The notes under the pieces were generated by a model. The model saw nothing but the letters and a program-made list of their open reading frames with translations, searched no databases and was not told the origin of the DNA. This document shows positions 16,687 to 24,904 of a stretch of 25,658 nucleotides of DNA, piece after piece. A program made the position numbers and the translations under genes. The stretch spans positions 16,856-42,513 of the forward strand of contig DQCR01000061.1 of NCBI GenBank assembly GCA_003533785.1. Reading direction: 5' to 3'. This stretch comes from Flavobacteriaceae bacterium (GTDB lineage Bacteria > Bacteroidota > Bacteroidia > Flavobacteriales > Flavobacteriaceae). The first letter of the stretch is position 1. Every line of letters starts with the position of its first letter.

Positions 16687-18438
16687 TTATGCATTTTCTG
16701 TTTGTTGTTTTTGAAATAAGTCAAAATAATATCCCTTGCTTTTGAGAAGCGATTGATGGCTTCCTTCTTCCACTATTTTACCCTGATCTAGAACAATAAT
16801 ATGATCTGCATCGAGTACAGAAGTAAGTCGATGACTCACTATCAAGGTGGTTTTTTCAGCTCGGATTTGCTTTAGATTATTGAGGATATTTTCTTCGGTA
16901 TCGGTATCCACTGCGGATAAACAATCGTCTAAGAGCAGTATTTCGGGATTTTTTATTAGGGCTCTAGCAATGGAAACGCGTTGGATTTGCCCTCCCGATA
17001 GGGTCACGCCACGTTCCCCCAAAAGGGTATCATACCCATCGGAAAAATCAATAATATTCTGGTGTACATTAGCCATTTGAGCAGCATTTTCAATTTCTTC
17101 TTGGGTAGCCTCTTGTTTCCCAAATCGAATATTATTCGCTAGGGTGTCTGAGAAAAGAAAAGGGTTTTGGGGTACAATGCCTATTAATTTCCGCAATTCT
17201 TCCAGACGAAACTGTTGAAGCGGAATACCACCAATACGTATTGTTCCTTCACTCACATCGTAGAGCCGGCTTAGTGCATCAAAGAGCGATGATTTGCCGG
17301 ATCCCACAGCACCAACAATCCCCAATTTCTCGCCTGGGTTGAGGGTAAAACTAACGGTATCCAATGCCTGTATGTTGGTCTCTGGATAGCGAAGTGACAC
17401 TGCTTCAAAAGAGATCGTGTAGTCTGTGATGGTGGGTGCTCCTTCACCGTCTACAATATCTGGTCGTTCTTGAAGAAAACGATTGATTCTTTTTTGGGAA
17501 GCCTCGGCTTGCTGCACAATGGAAGTCACCCAACCCACTACAGCCACTGGCCAGGTGAGCATGTTGACATAGATGATGAATTCTCCCAATACACCAATTT
17601 CAATTTGACCCTGAATATATTGATTACCCCCGACAAAAATAACGATCAAATTACTGACTCCTATGAGCAAAATCATTAAAGGAAAAAACCAAGCTTGAAT
17701 ACGAACCAAACTCATGTTTTTATCTTTGCTTTCTTCGGTGAGTATACCGAATTCTGAAGCCATTTTGGGTTGCAATACATAGGACTTGATGATGGAAATA
17801 CCACTAAAGGACTCTTGGGTGAAGGTGGAAAGCTTGGCTAACACTTCTTGCACCAACGTACTCCGTTGGTGAATGACACTGTTGAGTTTGTAGATGATGA
17901 AGGAGAGGAGAGGAAGAGGAATGATGGTATACATAGCCAATTCGGGAGCTATACTAAACATATAAGCAATAACAATCACGAATAAGGCAATGGTGTTAAT
18001 ACTGTACATGATGGCGGGGCCAAAGTACATACGAACTTTACTCACGTCTTCCGAAATACGGCTCATCAAATCTCCCGTTCTGTTATTTTTATAGAATCGC
18101 TGCGTGAGTCGCTGATAGTGTTCATAGATTTCATTTTTGAGGTCAAACTCAATATAGCGGGAAACATTAATAATGGTCTGTCGCATCAGAAAAGTAAAGA
18201 AGCCAGAAAGAAGTGCCGTTCCGATAATAATGGCAATATTTTGGAGTAAGATCATTTTAACAGCCTCCAGGGTCAGGTCTTGATCAACGATATAATTCTC
18301 AATAGTGGTGAGGGAATCGCCTACCAGTCTAGGTGCAAATAAGGAAAATATTCGTGCAATGACAGTGATAATCACTCCGGTCAATAACTTGACTTGGTAT
18401 TTTCGAAGGTATTTGTTGAGGTATTGTAATTCTTTCAT
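16687..18438 (-). CDS. ABC exporter, fused membrane and ATPase domains (MsbA/multidrug type)
   Basis: This is a 583-residue half-transporter: six hydrophobic helices (about 15-310), then an ATPase domain. Walker A is GAVGSGKSS (376-384), Q-loop Gln424 in VPQNPFLF, signature LSGGQIQRVSIARAL (480-494), Walker B EILLLDDCLSAVD and H-loop His536 in VSHRLTS. The residue after the Walker B aspartate is Asp505, where active sites normally carry the catalytic glutamate. The same change marks one subunit of heterodimeric exporters such as BmrC/BmrD and TM287/288. No partner exporter gene is in the window. Substrate unknown; lipid or drug efflux is plausible for the family. It diverges from nusB over 113 bases. 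Confidence 0.9.
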   Translation of the reverse strand: MKELQYLNKYLRKYQVKLLTGVIITVIARIFSLFAPRLVGDSLTTIENYIVDQDLTLEAVKMILLQNIAIIIGTALLSGFFTFLMRQTIINVSRYIEFDLKNEIYEHYQRLTQRFYKNNRTGDLMSRISEDVSKVRMYFGPAIMYSINTIALFVIVIAYMFSIAPELAMYTIIPLPLLSFIIYKLNSVIHQRSTLVQEVLAKLSTFTQESFSGISIIKSYVLQPKMASEFGILTEESKDKNMSLVRIQAWFFPLMILLIGVSNLIVIFVGGNQYIQGQIEIGVLGEFIIYVNMLTWPVAVVGWVTSIVQQAEASQKRINRFLQERPDIVDGEGAPTITDYTISFEAVSLRYPETNIQALDTVSFTLNPGEKLGIVGAVGSGKSSLFDALSRLYDVSEGTIRIGGIPLQQFRLEELRKLIGIVPQNPFLFSDTLANNIRFGKQEATQEEIENAAQMANVHQNIIDFSDGYDTLLGERGVTLSGGQIQRVSIARALIKNPEILLLDDCLSAVDTDTEENILNNLKQIRAEKTTLIVSHRLTSVLDADHIIVLDQGKIVEEGSHQSLLKSKGYYFDLFQKQQTENA

Positions 18439-18454
18439 GAAAAGGATGCGACAG

Positions 18455-18462
18455 CAAAGTTA
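18455..18462 (-). promoter_or_regulatory. Candidate -7 element of the ABC exporter gene
   Basis: The minus strand reads TAACTTTG, a perfect TAnnTTTG match, 16 bases before the ATG at 18438. The nearest convincing TTG upstream is 26 bases away, longer than usual, so confidence is low. Confidence 0.3.
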
Positions 18463-18527
18463 ATCATTTCCAAAAGGCCGTTGGAGAACAATTTTTTTTT
18501 GAATACAATATTTTCCAAGGAAAGGAG

Positions 18528-18535
18528 TATTTTTG
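18528..18535 (+). promoter_or_regulatory. Candidate -7 element of the nusB operon
   Basis: TATTTTTG matches TAnnTTTG exactly and lies 16 bases before the nusB ATG. A TTTG at 18498-18501 is 26 bases upstream, outside the usual spacing, so only the -7 half is convincing. Confidence 0.35.
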
Positions 18536-18551
18536 CTTAAAGTTCTTTTAC

Positions 18552-19496
18552 ATGTTCACCCGAAGGCACATACGTATCAAAGTCATGCAGGCAGTCTATG
18601 CCCTTCATAAAGACCCCGAACAATCCTTCACAGCGGTTCGTAAAAAATTTGACAAACAATTGCTTGCTGCTTACGATTTGTATTTTGTAATGTATGCACT
18701 GCTTATCGCGATTCATAAAAGAGCGATTGAACGGTTTGAAATCAAAAACAAACAAGAACATCGGGAGCGTTCCACCTTGGATATAAGCCCCAATTTTGTT
18801 GAAAACAAATTCCTTCAATTTTTGGGTGCTCACCCTTTTTTAAACGAAAAAATCAAAAAAAAACGAATCAAAAATTGGGAGCTGCACTTCGACTATGTCG
18901 ATCAATTAATTGAAGCTATGGAAAAGGCTCCTTTCTACACGCACTATCTTGAACAAGACACCAATTGGTCAGCTGATTGTGCTTTTGTCGTAGCATTATA
19001 CAAAGAAATTATTGCGCCCAACGACACTCTTTTTGACTATTTGGAAGATCAAAACTTGAGCTGGGCCGACGACTTTTCTCTAGTGAATACCTTTATTGTC
19101 AAGCAAATTAAAAAAATCAAACCCAACCAATCTTCTTCTCTTGTATTTCCCTTTCCAGAGGATCAAAAAGAAGAAAAAGAATTTGGAAAACAACTCCTGA
19201 AAAAAACCGTCTCTAAAAGAGAGGAATTGGAGAATGAAATCGAAGGAAAAACACCCAATTGGGAAGCCGATCGGATTGCTCAATTGGATTGGGTGCTTCT
19301 TCAATTGGGAATTTCCGAGCTCTTGTATTTTGAATCAATACCTCCAAAGGTCACACTCAATGAATACTTGGAAATCGCCAAGGATTATTCGACTCCAAAA
19401 AGTAATATTTTCATTAATGGCGTTTTGGACAAGCTCGTTAAAGAATATTCTGTAACAAACCGAATGAAGAAGTCTGGAAGAGGATTGAAGGAATGA
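18552..19496 (+). CDS. nusB: Transcription antitermination factor NusB (long Bacteroidota form)
   Basis: NusB pairs with NusE (S10) to promote antitermination on rRNA operons. The protein begins MFTRRHIRIKVMQAVYALHK, the usual N-terminal helix of NusB. The canonical C-terminal part (about 215-303) contains WEADRIAQLDWVLLQLGISE, IPPKVTLNEYLEIAKDYS and KSNIFINGVLDKLVKEY. At 314 residues it is about twice the length of E. coli NusB because about 170 residues, rich in Lys and Glu, sit between the first helices and the RNA-binding core; this long form is usual in Bacteroidota. It opens a plus-strand run with the DUF1573 lipoprotein and yajC, 38 bases before the next start. Confidence 0.93.
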   Translation: MFTRRHIRIKVMQAVYALHKDPEQSFTAVRKKFDKQLLAAYDLYFVMYALLIAIHKRAIERFEIKNKQEHRERSTLDISPNFVENKFLQFLGAHPFLNEKIKKKRIKNWELHFDYVDQLIEAMEKAPFYTHYLEQDTNWSADCAFVVALYKEIIAPNDTLFDYLEDQNLSWADDFSLVNTFIVKQIKKIKPNQSSSLVFPFPEDQKEEKEFGKQLLKKTVSKREELENEIEGKTPNWEADRIAQLDWVLLQLGISELLYFESIPPKVTLNEYLEIAKDYSTPKSNIFINGVLDKLVKEYSVTNRMKKSGRGLKE

Positions 19497-19514
19497 CTTT
19501 TTTTTTTAATTTTG
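19484..19514 (+). promoter_or_regulatory. Promoter candidate for the DUF1573-yajC transcript
   Basis: ATTG (TTG at 19485-19487) is followed by exactly 19 bases and then TAATTTTG (19507-19514), a full match to the Bacteroidota TTG-N19-TAnnTTTG promoter. It sits at the end of nusB and 20 bases before the DUF1573 ATG. This is the best promoter match in the window, although the T-run around it could raise chance matches. Confidence 0.6.
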
Positions 19515-19534
19515 AAAAACAAAAATAAACATCA

Positions 19535-20047
19535 ATGAAAAATTTATTTGGAATGGCCTTGGTCGCAATTTCTCTCATCTTCACTGCTTGCGGAGATTCG
19601 AATGCTGCCAAAAAAGTAAACGACGCTAATGTTGAAACTTCTGCAGCTGACGCTGCCAAAGCAGCATCAGCAGCTCCTGTTATGAGCTTTGACAAAGTGA
19701 TGCATGATTTTGGAACAATTGCAGAAGGAGAGCGAGTACAAACTGTATTTTCATTTACCAATACGGGAAAATCGGATTTGATTATTGTAGATGCCCGAGG
19801 AAGTTGTGGATGTACGGTGCCAAGCTATCCCAAAAATACGCCGATTGTACCAGGAGGAACGGGTGAAATCACAGTGAGTTTTGACTCCAATAACAAGCCC
19901 AACATGCAACAAAAAACTGTAACTATCTCAGCCAACACAGAAAGCGGCCGTGAGATGCTACGAATCAAAGCCATGGTATCGCCCGACCCTGTCAAACAAG
20001 CACAGCGTAATGAGCAGGCCAGAGCCCGTCAACAAGCCAATAACTAG
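19535..20047 (+). CDS. DUF1573 domain lipoprotein
   Basis: This is a 170-residue exported lipoprotein. The N-terminus MKNLFGMALVAISLIFTAC is a lipoprotein signal with the acylated cysteine at position 19. An alanine-rich linker (about 24-47) leads to a DUF1573 immunoglobulin-like domain: FDKVMHDFGTIAEGERV, FSFTNTGKSDLIIVDA, then GSCGCTVP (with its two cysteines) and GEITVSFDSNNK. The tail (about 152-170) is rich in Gln, Ala and Arg. Its molecular role is unknown; the fold suggests a structural or binding protein in the periplasm or outer membrane. It lies between nusB and yajC, an order I recall as common in flavobacteria, with its own good promoter. It should depend on Lnt for maturation. 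Confidence 0.9.
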   Translation: MKNLFGMALVAISLIFTACGDSNAAKKVNDANVETSAADAAKAASAAPVMSFDKVMHDFGTIAEGERVQTVFSFTNTGKSDLIIVDARGSCGCTVPSYPKNTPIVPGGTGEITVSFDSNNKPNMQQKTVTISANTESGREMLRIKAMVSPDPVKQAQRNEQARARQQANN

Positions 20048-20053
20048 TCCTTA

Positions 20054-20350
20054 ATGGAAGCATTTTCAGGACAAGCCCCTTTTTTATTGTTGATGCTGGT
20101 GGTGTTTTTTTTCTTCATCATCTTGCCACAACAACGCCGCCAAAAGAAAGAAAAAACCTTTCTCAACAATATTAAAAAAGGAAATCGCATTATCACTAAA
20201 AGTGGAATGCACGGAAAGATTGCTGAAGTCAATGACAAAGACAATACCTGTGTGATTGAAACCTTGGCTGGAAAAATCAAAATGGAGCGTTCAGGGATTT
20301 CTGTAGAAATGAGTGCCAAACTTAATCCGCCTCCAGCGAAGAAAAAATAA
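20054..20350 (+). CDS. yajC: Preprotein translocase subunit YajC
   Basis: YajC is a small inner-membrane protein that associates with the SecDF part of the Sec translocon. The 98 residues comprise a short N-terminus, one membrane helix (about 8-26, FLLLMLVVFFFFIILP), the conserved PQQRRQKKEKTF, and a soluble domain with KKGNRIITKSGMHGKIAEV, as the family requires. It starts six bases after the DUF1573 stop and is the last gene before a strong terminator. The family length is about 100, so it is complete. Confidence 0.95.
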   Translation: MEAFSGQAPFLLLMLVVFFFFIILPQQRRQKKEKTFLNNIKKGNRIITKSGMHGKIAEVNDKDNTCVIETLAGKIKMERSGISVEMSAKLNPPPAKKK

Positions 20351-20357
20351 ATATAGG

Positions 20358-20380
20358 ATCCCGCTTCGGCGGGATTTTTT
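20358..20380 (+). terminator. UUCG-loop terminator after yajC
   Basis: ATCCCGC (20358-20364), loop TTCG, GCGGGAT (20369-20375), then a run of T to 20380. The cUUCGg tetraloop makes the hairpin very stable. It lies eight bases after the yajC stop and ends three bases before the pyrD ATG. Confidence 0.92.
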
Positions 20381-20383
20381 GTT

Positions 20384-21403
20384 ATGTACAAGAACCTGAT
20401 TAAACCCTTTTTGTTCCTCTTTGACCCCGAATGGGTCCATTACTTTGTATTTCGAATGATTCGATGGGTTCATTGGGTTCCAGGAATTGGGATCTCACTA
20501 CGGACCTATTTCACAGTATCACATCCTTCTTTAGAACGCGAGGTTTTTGGACTCCACTTTAAGAATCCGATTGGACTTGCAGCAGGCTTCGACAAAGACG
20601 CCAAACTTTTTAAAGAGCTTTCCAATTTTGGCTTTGGTTTTATAGAAATTGGTACAGTGACCCCAAAGCCGCAGGGAGGAAACCCAAAAAAACGTCTCTT
20701 CCGTCTGCCAAAAGATGAAGGACTCATCAACCGAATGGGTTTCAATAATGAGGGGGTAGAGGCCGCTGTTCAGCGATTGAAGCAAAATAAAAAAGTATTG
20801 ATTGGTGGGAACATAGGTAAAAATAAGACCACACCAAACGAATCAGCAGTTGAAGATTACCTTATTTGTTTTGACGCTTTGTTCGATCATGTAGATTATT
20901 TTGTGGTCAACGTTAGTTCCCCTAACACGCCAAACCTGCGGGCCTTGCAAGACCGAGAACCACTTACCAAATTACTCAAAACCCTACAAGACAACAACAG
21001 CCAACGCAATACTAGAAAACCCATTTTATTGAAAATTGCCCCCGATCTAAACAAAGAGCAATTGAACGACATCATCCAAATTGTAAAAGACACAAAAACA
21101 GATGGTGTGATCGCCACTAATACGACCTTGCGTCGTGATGGACTTCAGTCACATCATAAAAATGAAAGTGGTGGATTGAGCGGAAAGCCGCTTACGAATA
21201 GTAGTACAGAGGTAATTCGGTATTTGTCACGGGAAAGCCATAATGCTTTCCCAATTATTGGAGTAGGGGGGGTTCATACTCCTGAAGATGTATTGGAAAA
21301 ATTACAAGCTGGCGCTTCATTGGTTCAACTCTATACCGGCTTTGTTTATGAAGGACCAGGCGTGGTGAAGCGAATGAATACTTTTTTAAAAAAATCAATT
21401 TAA
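20384..21403 (+). CDS. pyrD: Dihydroorotate dehydrogenase (quinone), class 2
   Basis: PyrD oxidises dihydroorotate to orotate in pyrimidine synthesis and passes electrons to membrane quinones. The 339 residues begin with the amphipathic membrane-binding helices of class 2 enzymes ([20 protein letters not shown]). The flavin barrel follows: [13 protein letters not shown] (61-73), [27 protein letters not shown], and [14 protein letters not shown] with the class 2 catalytic serine (Ser179). [18 protein letters not shown] and [19 protein letters not shown] complete the barrel. The start is well placed by the family N-terminus, although a terminator ends only three bases upstream and no ordinary promoter or leader fits between them. 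Confidence 0.95.
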   Translation: MYKNLIKPFLFLFDPEWVHYFVFRMIRWVHWVPGIGISLRTYFTVSHPSLEREVFGLHFKNPIGLAAGFDKDAKLFKELSNFGFGFIEIGTVTPKPQGGNPKKRLFRLPKDEGLINRMGFNNEGVEAAVQRLKQNKKVLIGGNIGKNKTTPNESAVEDYLICFDALFDHVDYFVVNVSSPNTPNLRALQDREPLTKLLKTLQDNNSQRNTRKPILLKIAPDLNKEQLNDIIQIVKDTKTDGVIATNTTLRRDGLQSHHKNESGGLSGKPLTNSSTEVIRYLSRESHNAFPIIGVGGVHTPEDVLEKLQAGASLVQLYTGFVYEGPGVVKRMNTFLKKSI

Positions 21404-21452
21404 ACACTGCCTGAATTGGCACAGTCTTTGAATATTTTACAATAAACCAATA

Positions 21453-22805
21453 ATGACTATAGCCAAGCTTTCTCGTCTTTTCATTTTTTTGCTTCTTACC
21501 TGTTCCTGTACCCTAACATGGGGGGACGATCCGGACGAAAATGCTGAATGTGAAGAAAGCTGTACTAATGGGATCTACTACTACAATTCCTTTTCCGTCC
21601 AAACCATAACTTTGGAAGAATTACAATCTCAAATAAACATAGAATCGGCGCTTCCATACGGTGAAACGGGCAAGTTTTATTTCTATAACAATTCCCTATT
21701 TGTGAACGAACCCCAACTAGGATTGCACCTGTTGGACGTAAGTAACCCTACCAATATTCAAAAAAATAATTTTATTCGAATCCCCGGCAATATTGATTTG
21801 TCCATTCAAAATGACAAACTGTATGCAGACTTATATTCCGCGCTCTTGGCGGTGGATATCTCCGACATAGACAATGGAAATATTCGTGTGGAGGGAACCA
21901 AAACTGCTGTATTTGATTATGACCCTTATCAAGTAGCTTGGGAACTTATTGAAGCTTATGAAGTAGACAATGATTACTATCCCCAACTAGAATATGAAGA
22001 AATGCAAGAAATAGAAGGTCTTGGAGAAACGGTTTTTATTTCTGGAGTGGAGTACAATGGCGTCGCCTGTGGGTGTAATTATTTGATTTATCAAGATTTT
22101 GTTGCTCAAGAAGCCAGCTCGGATATGGGCAATACCCCTCTTAGAAACAATGTGGGTCAAGGCGGCTCATTGGCCCGATTCAAAATCGTTGACGACTATC
22201 TCTATGCTCTTTCGCACCAAGCGATCAAAATATTTAGGATCAATGAGGACGGCTCTTTATCCAATTGGAGCTCCGTTGGTGTGGATTGGGGAATTGAAAC
22301 CCTCTATCGAGTTAACGATCTGCTTTTTATTGGATCCAATACGGGCATGTTTATTTATGATATTGAAGATCCAGGCAATCCCACCTTCGTTTCCGAATAC
22401 GAACACTTTAGAGCCTGCGATCCCGTTGTTGCGGAAGGCGATTACGCCTACGTTACCTTGCGCAGCACCAATGCTTGGTGTGCGAATAATGTCAACCAAC
22501 TTCAAATTATTGATATCACCAATATTTTTGAACCTGTTCAAATAGGTGTATACAATATGTTTGCCCCCTACGGTCTAGCCGTCCGTGGTGACCGTATTTG
22601 GGTGTGCGATGCTGGCTCTGGAATCAAAATTGTGGATGTAAGCGATAAAACAACTCCAGTTGTTGTTCGCTTTATTGAGGGCTATGATGCCCGAGATATC
22701 ATTCTTCGAAATGAAACGGCCTATGTGGTCACTACCGATGGCGTAGTGATTTACGATATTTCTGACATTGATAACCCCGTCGAACTCGGGCTACAACAAT
22801 TTTAG
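21453..22805 (+). CDS. LVIVD-repeat beta-propeller lipoprotein
   Basis: This is a 450-residue exported protein. The N-terminal signal is hydrophobic (FIFLLLTCSC); either Cys17 or Cys19 could be the acylated residue, since neither lipobox is perfect. The body carries LVIVD-type blades: LHLLDVSNPTNI, LLAVDISDID, MFIYDIEDPGNP, LQIIDITNIFEP, IKIVDVSDKTTP and VVIYDISDIDNP. It therefore probably folds as a beta-propeller on the cell surface. An insertion before the third blade contains CGC followed by GQGGSLARF, a segment I recall in other flavobacterial LVIVD lipoproteins. An acidic, cysteine-containing spacer (DDPDENAECEESC) follows the signal. Function unknown; a binding role is inferred from the fold. 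It is 49 bases downstream of pyrD. Confidence 0.8.
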   Translation: MTIAKLSRLFIFLLLTCSCTLTWGDDPDENAECEESCTNGIYYYNSFSVQTITLEELQSQINIESALPYGETGKFYFYNNSLFVNEPQLGLHLLDVSNPTNIQKNNFIRIPGNIDLSIQNDKLYADLYSALLAVDISDIDNGNIRVEGTKTAVFDYDPYQVAWELIEAYEVDNDYYPQLEYEEMQEIEGLGETVFISGVEYNGVACGCNYLIYQDFVAQEASSDMGNTPLRNNVGQGGSLARFKIVDDYLYALSHQAIKIFRINEDGSLSNWSSVGVDWGIETLYRVNDLLFIGSNTGMFIYDIEDPGNPTFVSEYEHFRACDPVVAEGDYAYVTLRSTNAWCANNVNQLQIIDITNIFEPVQIGVYNMFAPYGLAVRGDRIWVCDAGSGIKIVDVSDKTTPVVVRFIEGYDARDIILRNETAYVVTTDGVVIYDISDIDNPVELGLQQF

Positions 22806-22839
22806 GCAGCTAGTTCACAATAAATACTATTTTGGTGGT

Positions 22840-23730
22840 ATGAATCGTCGTAATTTTATTGAAAAATCAACGGTATTAGGAACAGCATTAGGACTGGGAA
22901 TACCTCATATAGCCATGACAACCAAACCAAAACTCAAACTAGGACTCCAACTTTTTTCGGTTCGCGATGCCATGGTGAAAAACCCTCTCGAATGTTTGCA
23001 AAAACTCAAAGCATTGGGCTATGAAGATTTTGAAACTTATGGATTTGATGCTGCAAATGGAACCCTTTATGGCTATTCAGTTGCTGACTTTAAATCGGTC
23101 CTAGAGGATTTGAATTTGACGACTACCAGTGGCCATTATGGTTTTATGGATTATATTGAAGCCTCTCCCGATTCTTTGGCCCGCTATGTCGATCAATGTA
23201 TAGAAGCAGCAACTCGTCTTCAATCGTCTTACCTCACTTGGCCATTTGTGAGCCCACTTTATCGAAACGCAGAAGGATTCAAACGTTTAGCCAACCGATT
23301 GAATGAGATTGGTGCACAAGTGGCCCAAGCCGGTTTAGGTTTTGCCTATCACAACCACGGCTATGAATTTGAAAATTGGAGCGGAACTACGGGGCATCAA
23401 ATTTTAATGACAGCCACCGATGCCGATTTAGTCAAACTGCAAATGGACCTCTACTGGGTAATACATTCGGGTGAATCCCCAAAAGCATTGGTAGCGGATC
23501 AACCGGGTCGATACGTGATGTGGCATATTAAAGACATGGACAAAGTAACACGGGACTACAGTGAGTTGGGCAATGGATCCATAGACTACACCGCCGAGCT
23601 TCCCGATCCCAATCAGTCAGGATTGGAATACTACTATCTGGAACAAGGGGGGAATTATGCAGTCAATTCCATGCAGAGTGCTACTGACAGCATCCGTTAC
23701 TTTAAAAAAAACTTGCAATCGCTATTGTAA
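22840..23730 (+). CDS. Tat-exported sugar phosphate isomerase/epimerase-like protein
   Basis: This 296-residue TIM-barrel protein is of the xylose-isomerase-like superfamily. It opens with a twin-arginine signal (MNRRNFIEKSTVLGTALG), which implies folded export through TatC, encoded in this window. Superfamily features are LGLQLFSVRDAM (34-45), Glu65 in DFETYGF, AYHNHGYEFENW (169-180), MDLYWVIHSGESP (202-214) with Asp203, WHIKDMD (228-234) and the final YYLEQ with Glu268. These are the usual divalent-metal ligands. The substrate is not predictable; relatives act on sugars and polyols. I chose the ATG at 22840; the frame extends 24 codons further upstream, but that extension overlaps the LVIVD gene and would bury the Tat signal. 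It converges with the M42 peptidase, eight bases apart. Confidence 0.9.
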   Translation: MNRRNFIEKSTVLGTALGLGIPHIAMTTKPKLKLGLQLFSVRDAMVKNPLECLQKLKALGYEDFETYGFDAANGTLYGYSVADFKSVLEDLNLTTTSGHYGFMDYIEASPDSLARYVDQCIEAATRLQSSYLTWPFVSPLYRNAEGFKRLANRLNEIGAQVAQAGLGFAYHNHGYEFENWSGTTGHQILMTATDADLVKLQMDLYWVIHSGESPKALVADQPGRYVMWHIKDMDKVTRDYSELGNGSIDYTAELPDPNQSGLEYYYLEQGGNYAVNSMQSATDSIRYFKKNLQSLL

Positions 23731-23738
23731 GCTGTTAA

Positions 23739-24818
23739 TTAATCAAAATAGCTGAAGGATTCACCGGCCTTAATGGTCTGCAAGGTTTCATAAATTAATC
23801 GAATCACATTTTCAACATCCTCACGCTGTACCATCTCAACCGTGGTATGCATGTAGCGTAAGGGGAGCGAAATCAAAGCAGAGGCCACCCCACCATTGCT
23901 GTAGGCAAAAGCATCGGTATCGGTCCCTGTGAATCGAGAAGAAGCCAAGCGCTGGAAAGGAATTTTTTGAGCTTCCGCAGTTTCAAGTATTCGTTCTCTG
24001 AGCTTATTGTGAACGGCTGGGGCATAGGAGACTACAGGACCCTTACCAATTTCGGTGTGCCCTTCCTGTTTCTTATTGATCATGGGGGTGGTGGTATCAT
24101 GGCAGACATCAGTAACGATGGCCAGGTCAGGTTTCAGCGTTTGTGTAATCATCTCCGCCCCTCGAAGACCTACTTCCTCTTGAACAGAGTTGGTAATGTA
24201 CAATCCAAAAGGCAATTCGATTTTATTTTCTTTAAGTAAGCGTGCTACTTGAGCAATCATAAATCCTCCTGCTCTGTTGTCAATGGCTCGACAAACAAAT
24301 TTATTCTTGTTGAGGATGTGAAATGTATCGGGATAGGTAATCACACAGCCGACATGTACACCCATTTTTTCCACTTCTTTTTTGTCTTTGGCTCCAATAT
24401 CGATAAAGATGGTATCGAGCTTTGGAATTTCTTCTTTCCCAGCTTTTCGCGTGTGAATGGCAGGCCACCCAAAGACCCCTTTTACAATTCCTTTTTTGGT
24501 GTGAATATTCACCTCTTTGGAAGGGGCAATTTGATGGTCACTCCCCCCGTTGCGGATGACATAGATTAGGCCATTATCCGTAATGTAGTTGACATACCAC
24601 GAGATTTCATCCGAATGCCCTTCAATAACGACGCGGTAATCGGCATCGGGGTTGATTACCCCTACGGCAGTTCCATATACATCGGTGATAAAGGTATCCA
24701 CATAGGGTTTGAGGTAATCCATCCAAAGTTTTTGGCCTGCTGCTTCATAGCCTGTAGGCGCGGCGTTGTTCAAATAGGTCTCAAAAAAGGCAATCGCCTT
24801 GTCGTCTAAAATCTTCAT
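23739..24818 (-). CDS. M42 family glutamyl aminopeptidase
   Basis: This is a cytoplasmic metal-dependent aminopeptidase of 359 residues (M42 family; relatives form large tetrahedral complexes that trim peptides). The two-metal site is complete: His68 and Asp70 in EGHSDEIS, bridging Asp180 in RAIDNRAGG, the catalytic Glu214-Glu215 in SVQEEVGLRG, Asp237 in IVTDVCHDTTTP and His324 in RYMHTTVE. There is no signal peptide. It is flanked by an oppositely directed DUF4294 gene, an association I recall as common in flavobacteria, and converges with the sugar isomerase-like gene. Family members are sometimes labelled endoglucanase, but the metal-site motifs fit a peptidase. Confidence 0.94.
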   Translation of the reverse strand: MKILDDKAIAFFETYLNNAAPTGYEAAGQKLWMDYLKPYVDTFITDVYGTAVGVINPDADYRVVIEGHSDEISWYVNYITDNGLIYVIRNGGSDHQIAPSKEVNIHTKKGIVKGVFGWPAIHTRKAGKEEIPKLDTIFIDIGAKDKKEVEKMGVHVGCVITYPDTFHILNKNKFVCRAIDNRAGGFMIAQVARLLKENKIELPFGLYITNSVQEEVGLRGAEMITQTLKPDLAIVTDVCHDTTTPMINKKQEGHTEIGKGPVVSYAPAVHNKLRERILETAEAQKIPFQRLASSRFTGTDTDAFAYSNGGVASALISLPLRYMHTTVEMVQREDVENVIRLIYETLQTIKAGESFSYFD

Positions 24819-24904
24819 AGTCTATTTATTGTAAGAAGCATTAAAAGTATGAATTATCCCTTTACCGATTTTCATCCCATCCCATTATTTGTACTTTTAA
24901 CCCC

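Noticed and set aside
21406..21425. Imperfect inverted repeat ACTGCC / GGCACAGT after pyrD
   Set aside because: Stem is interrupted and no proper T-run follows, so not called a terminator.
22768..22839. Longer start of the isomerase gene overlapping the LVIVD gene
   Set aside because: It would place 24 residues before the Tat signal, which must be at the N-terminus.
24249..24569. 106-codon plus-strand frame inside the M42 peptidase
   Set aside because: Antisense to a complete, motif-rich enzyme; cysteine and phenylalanine-rich composition is typical of a shadow frame.
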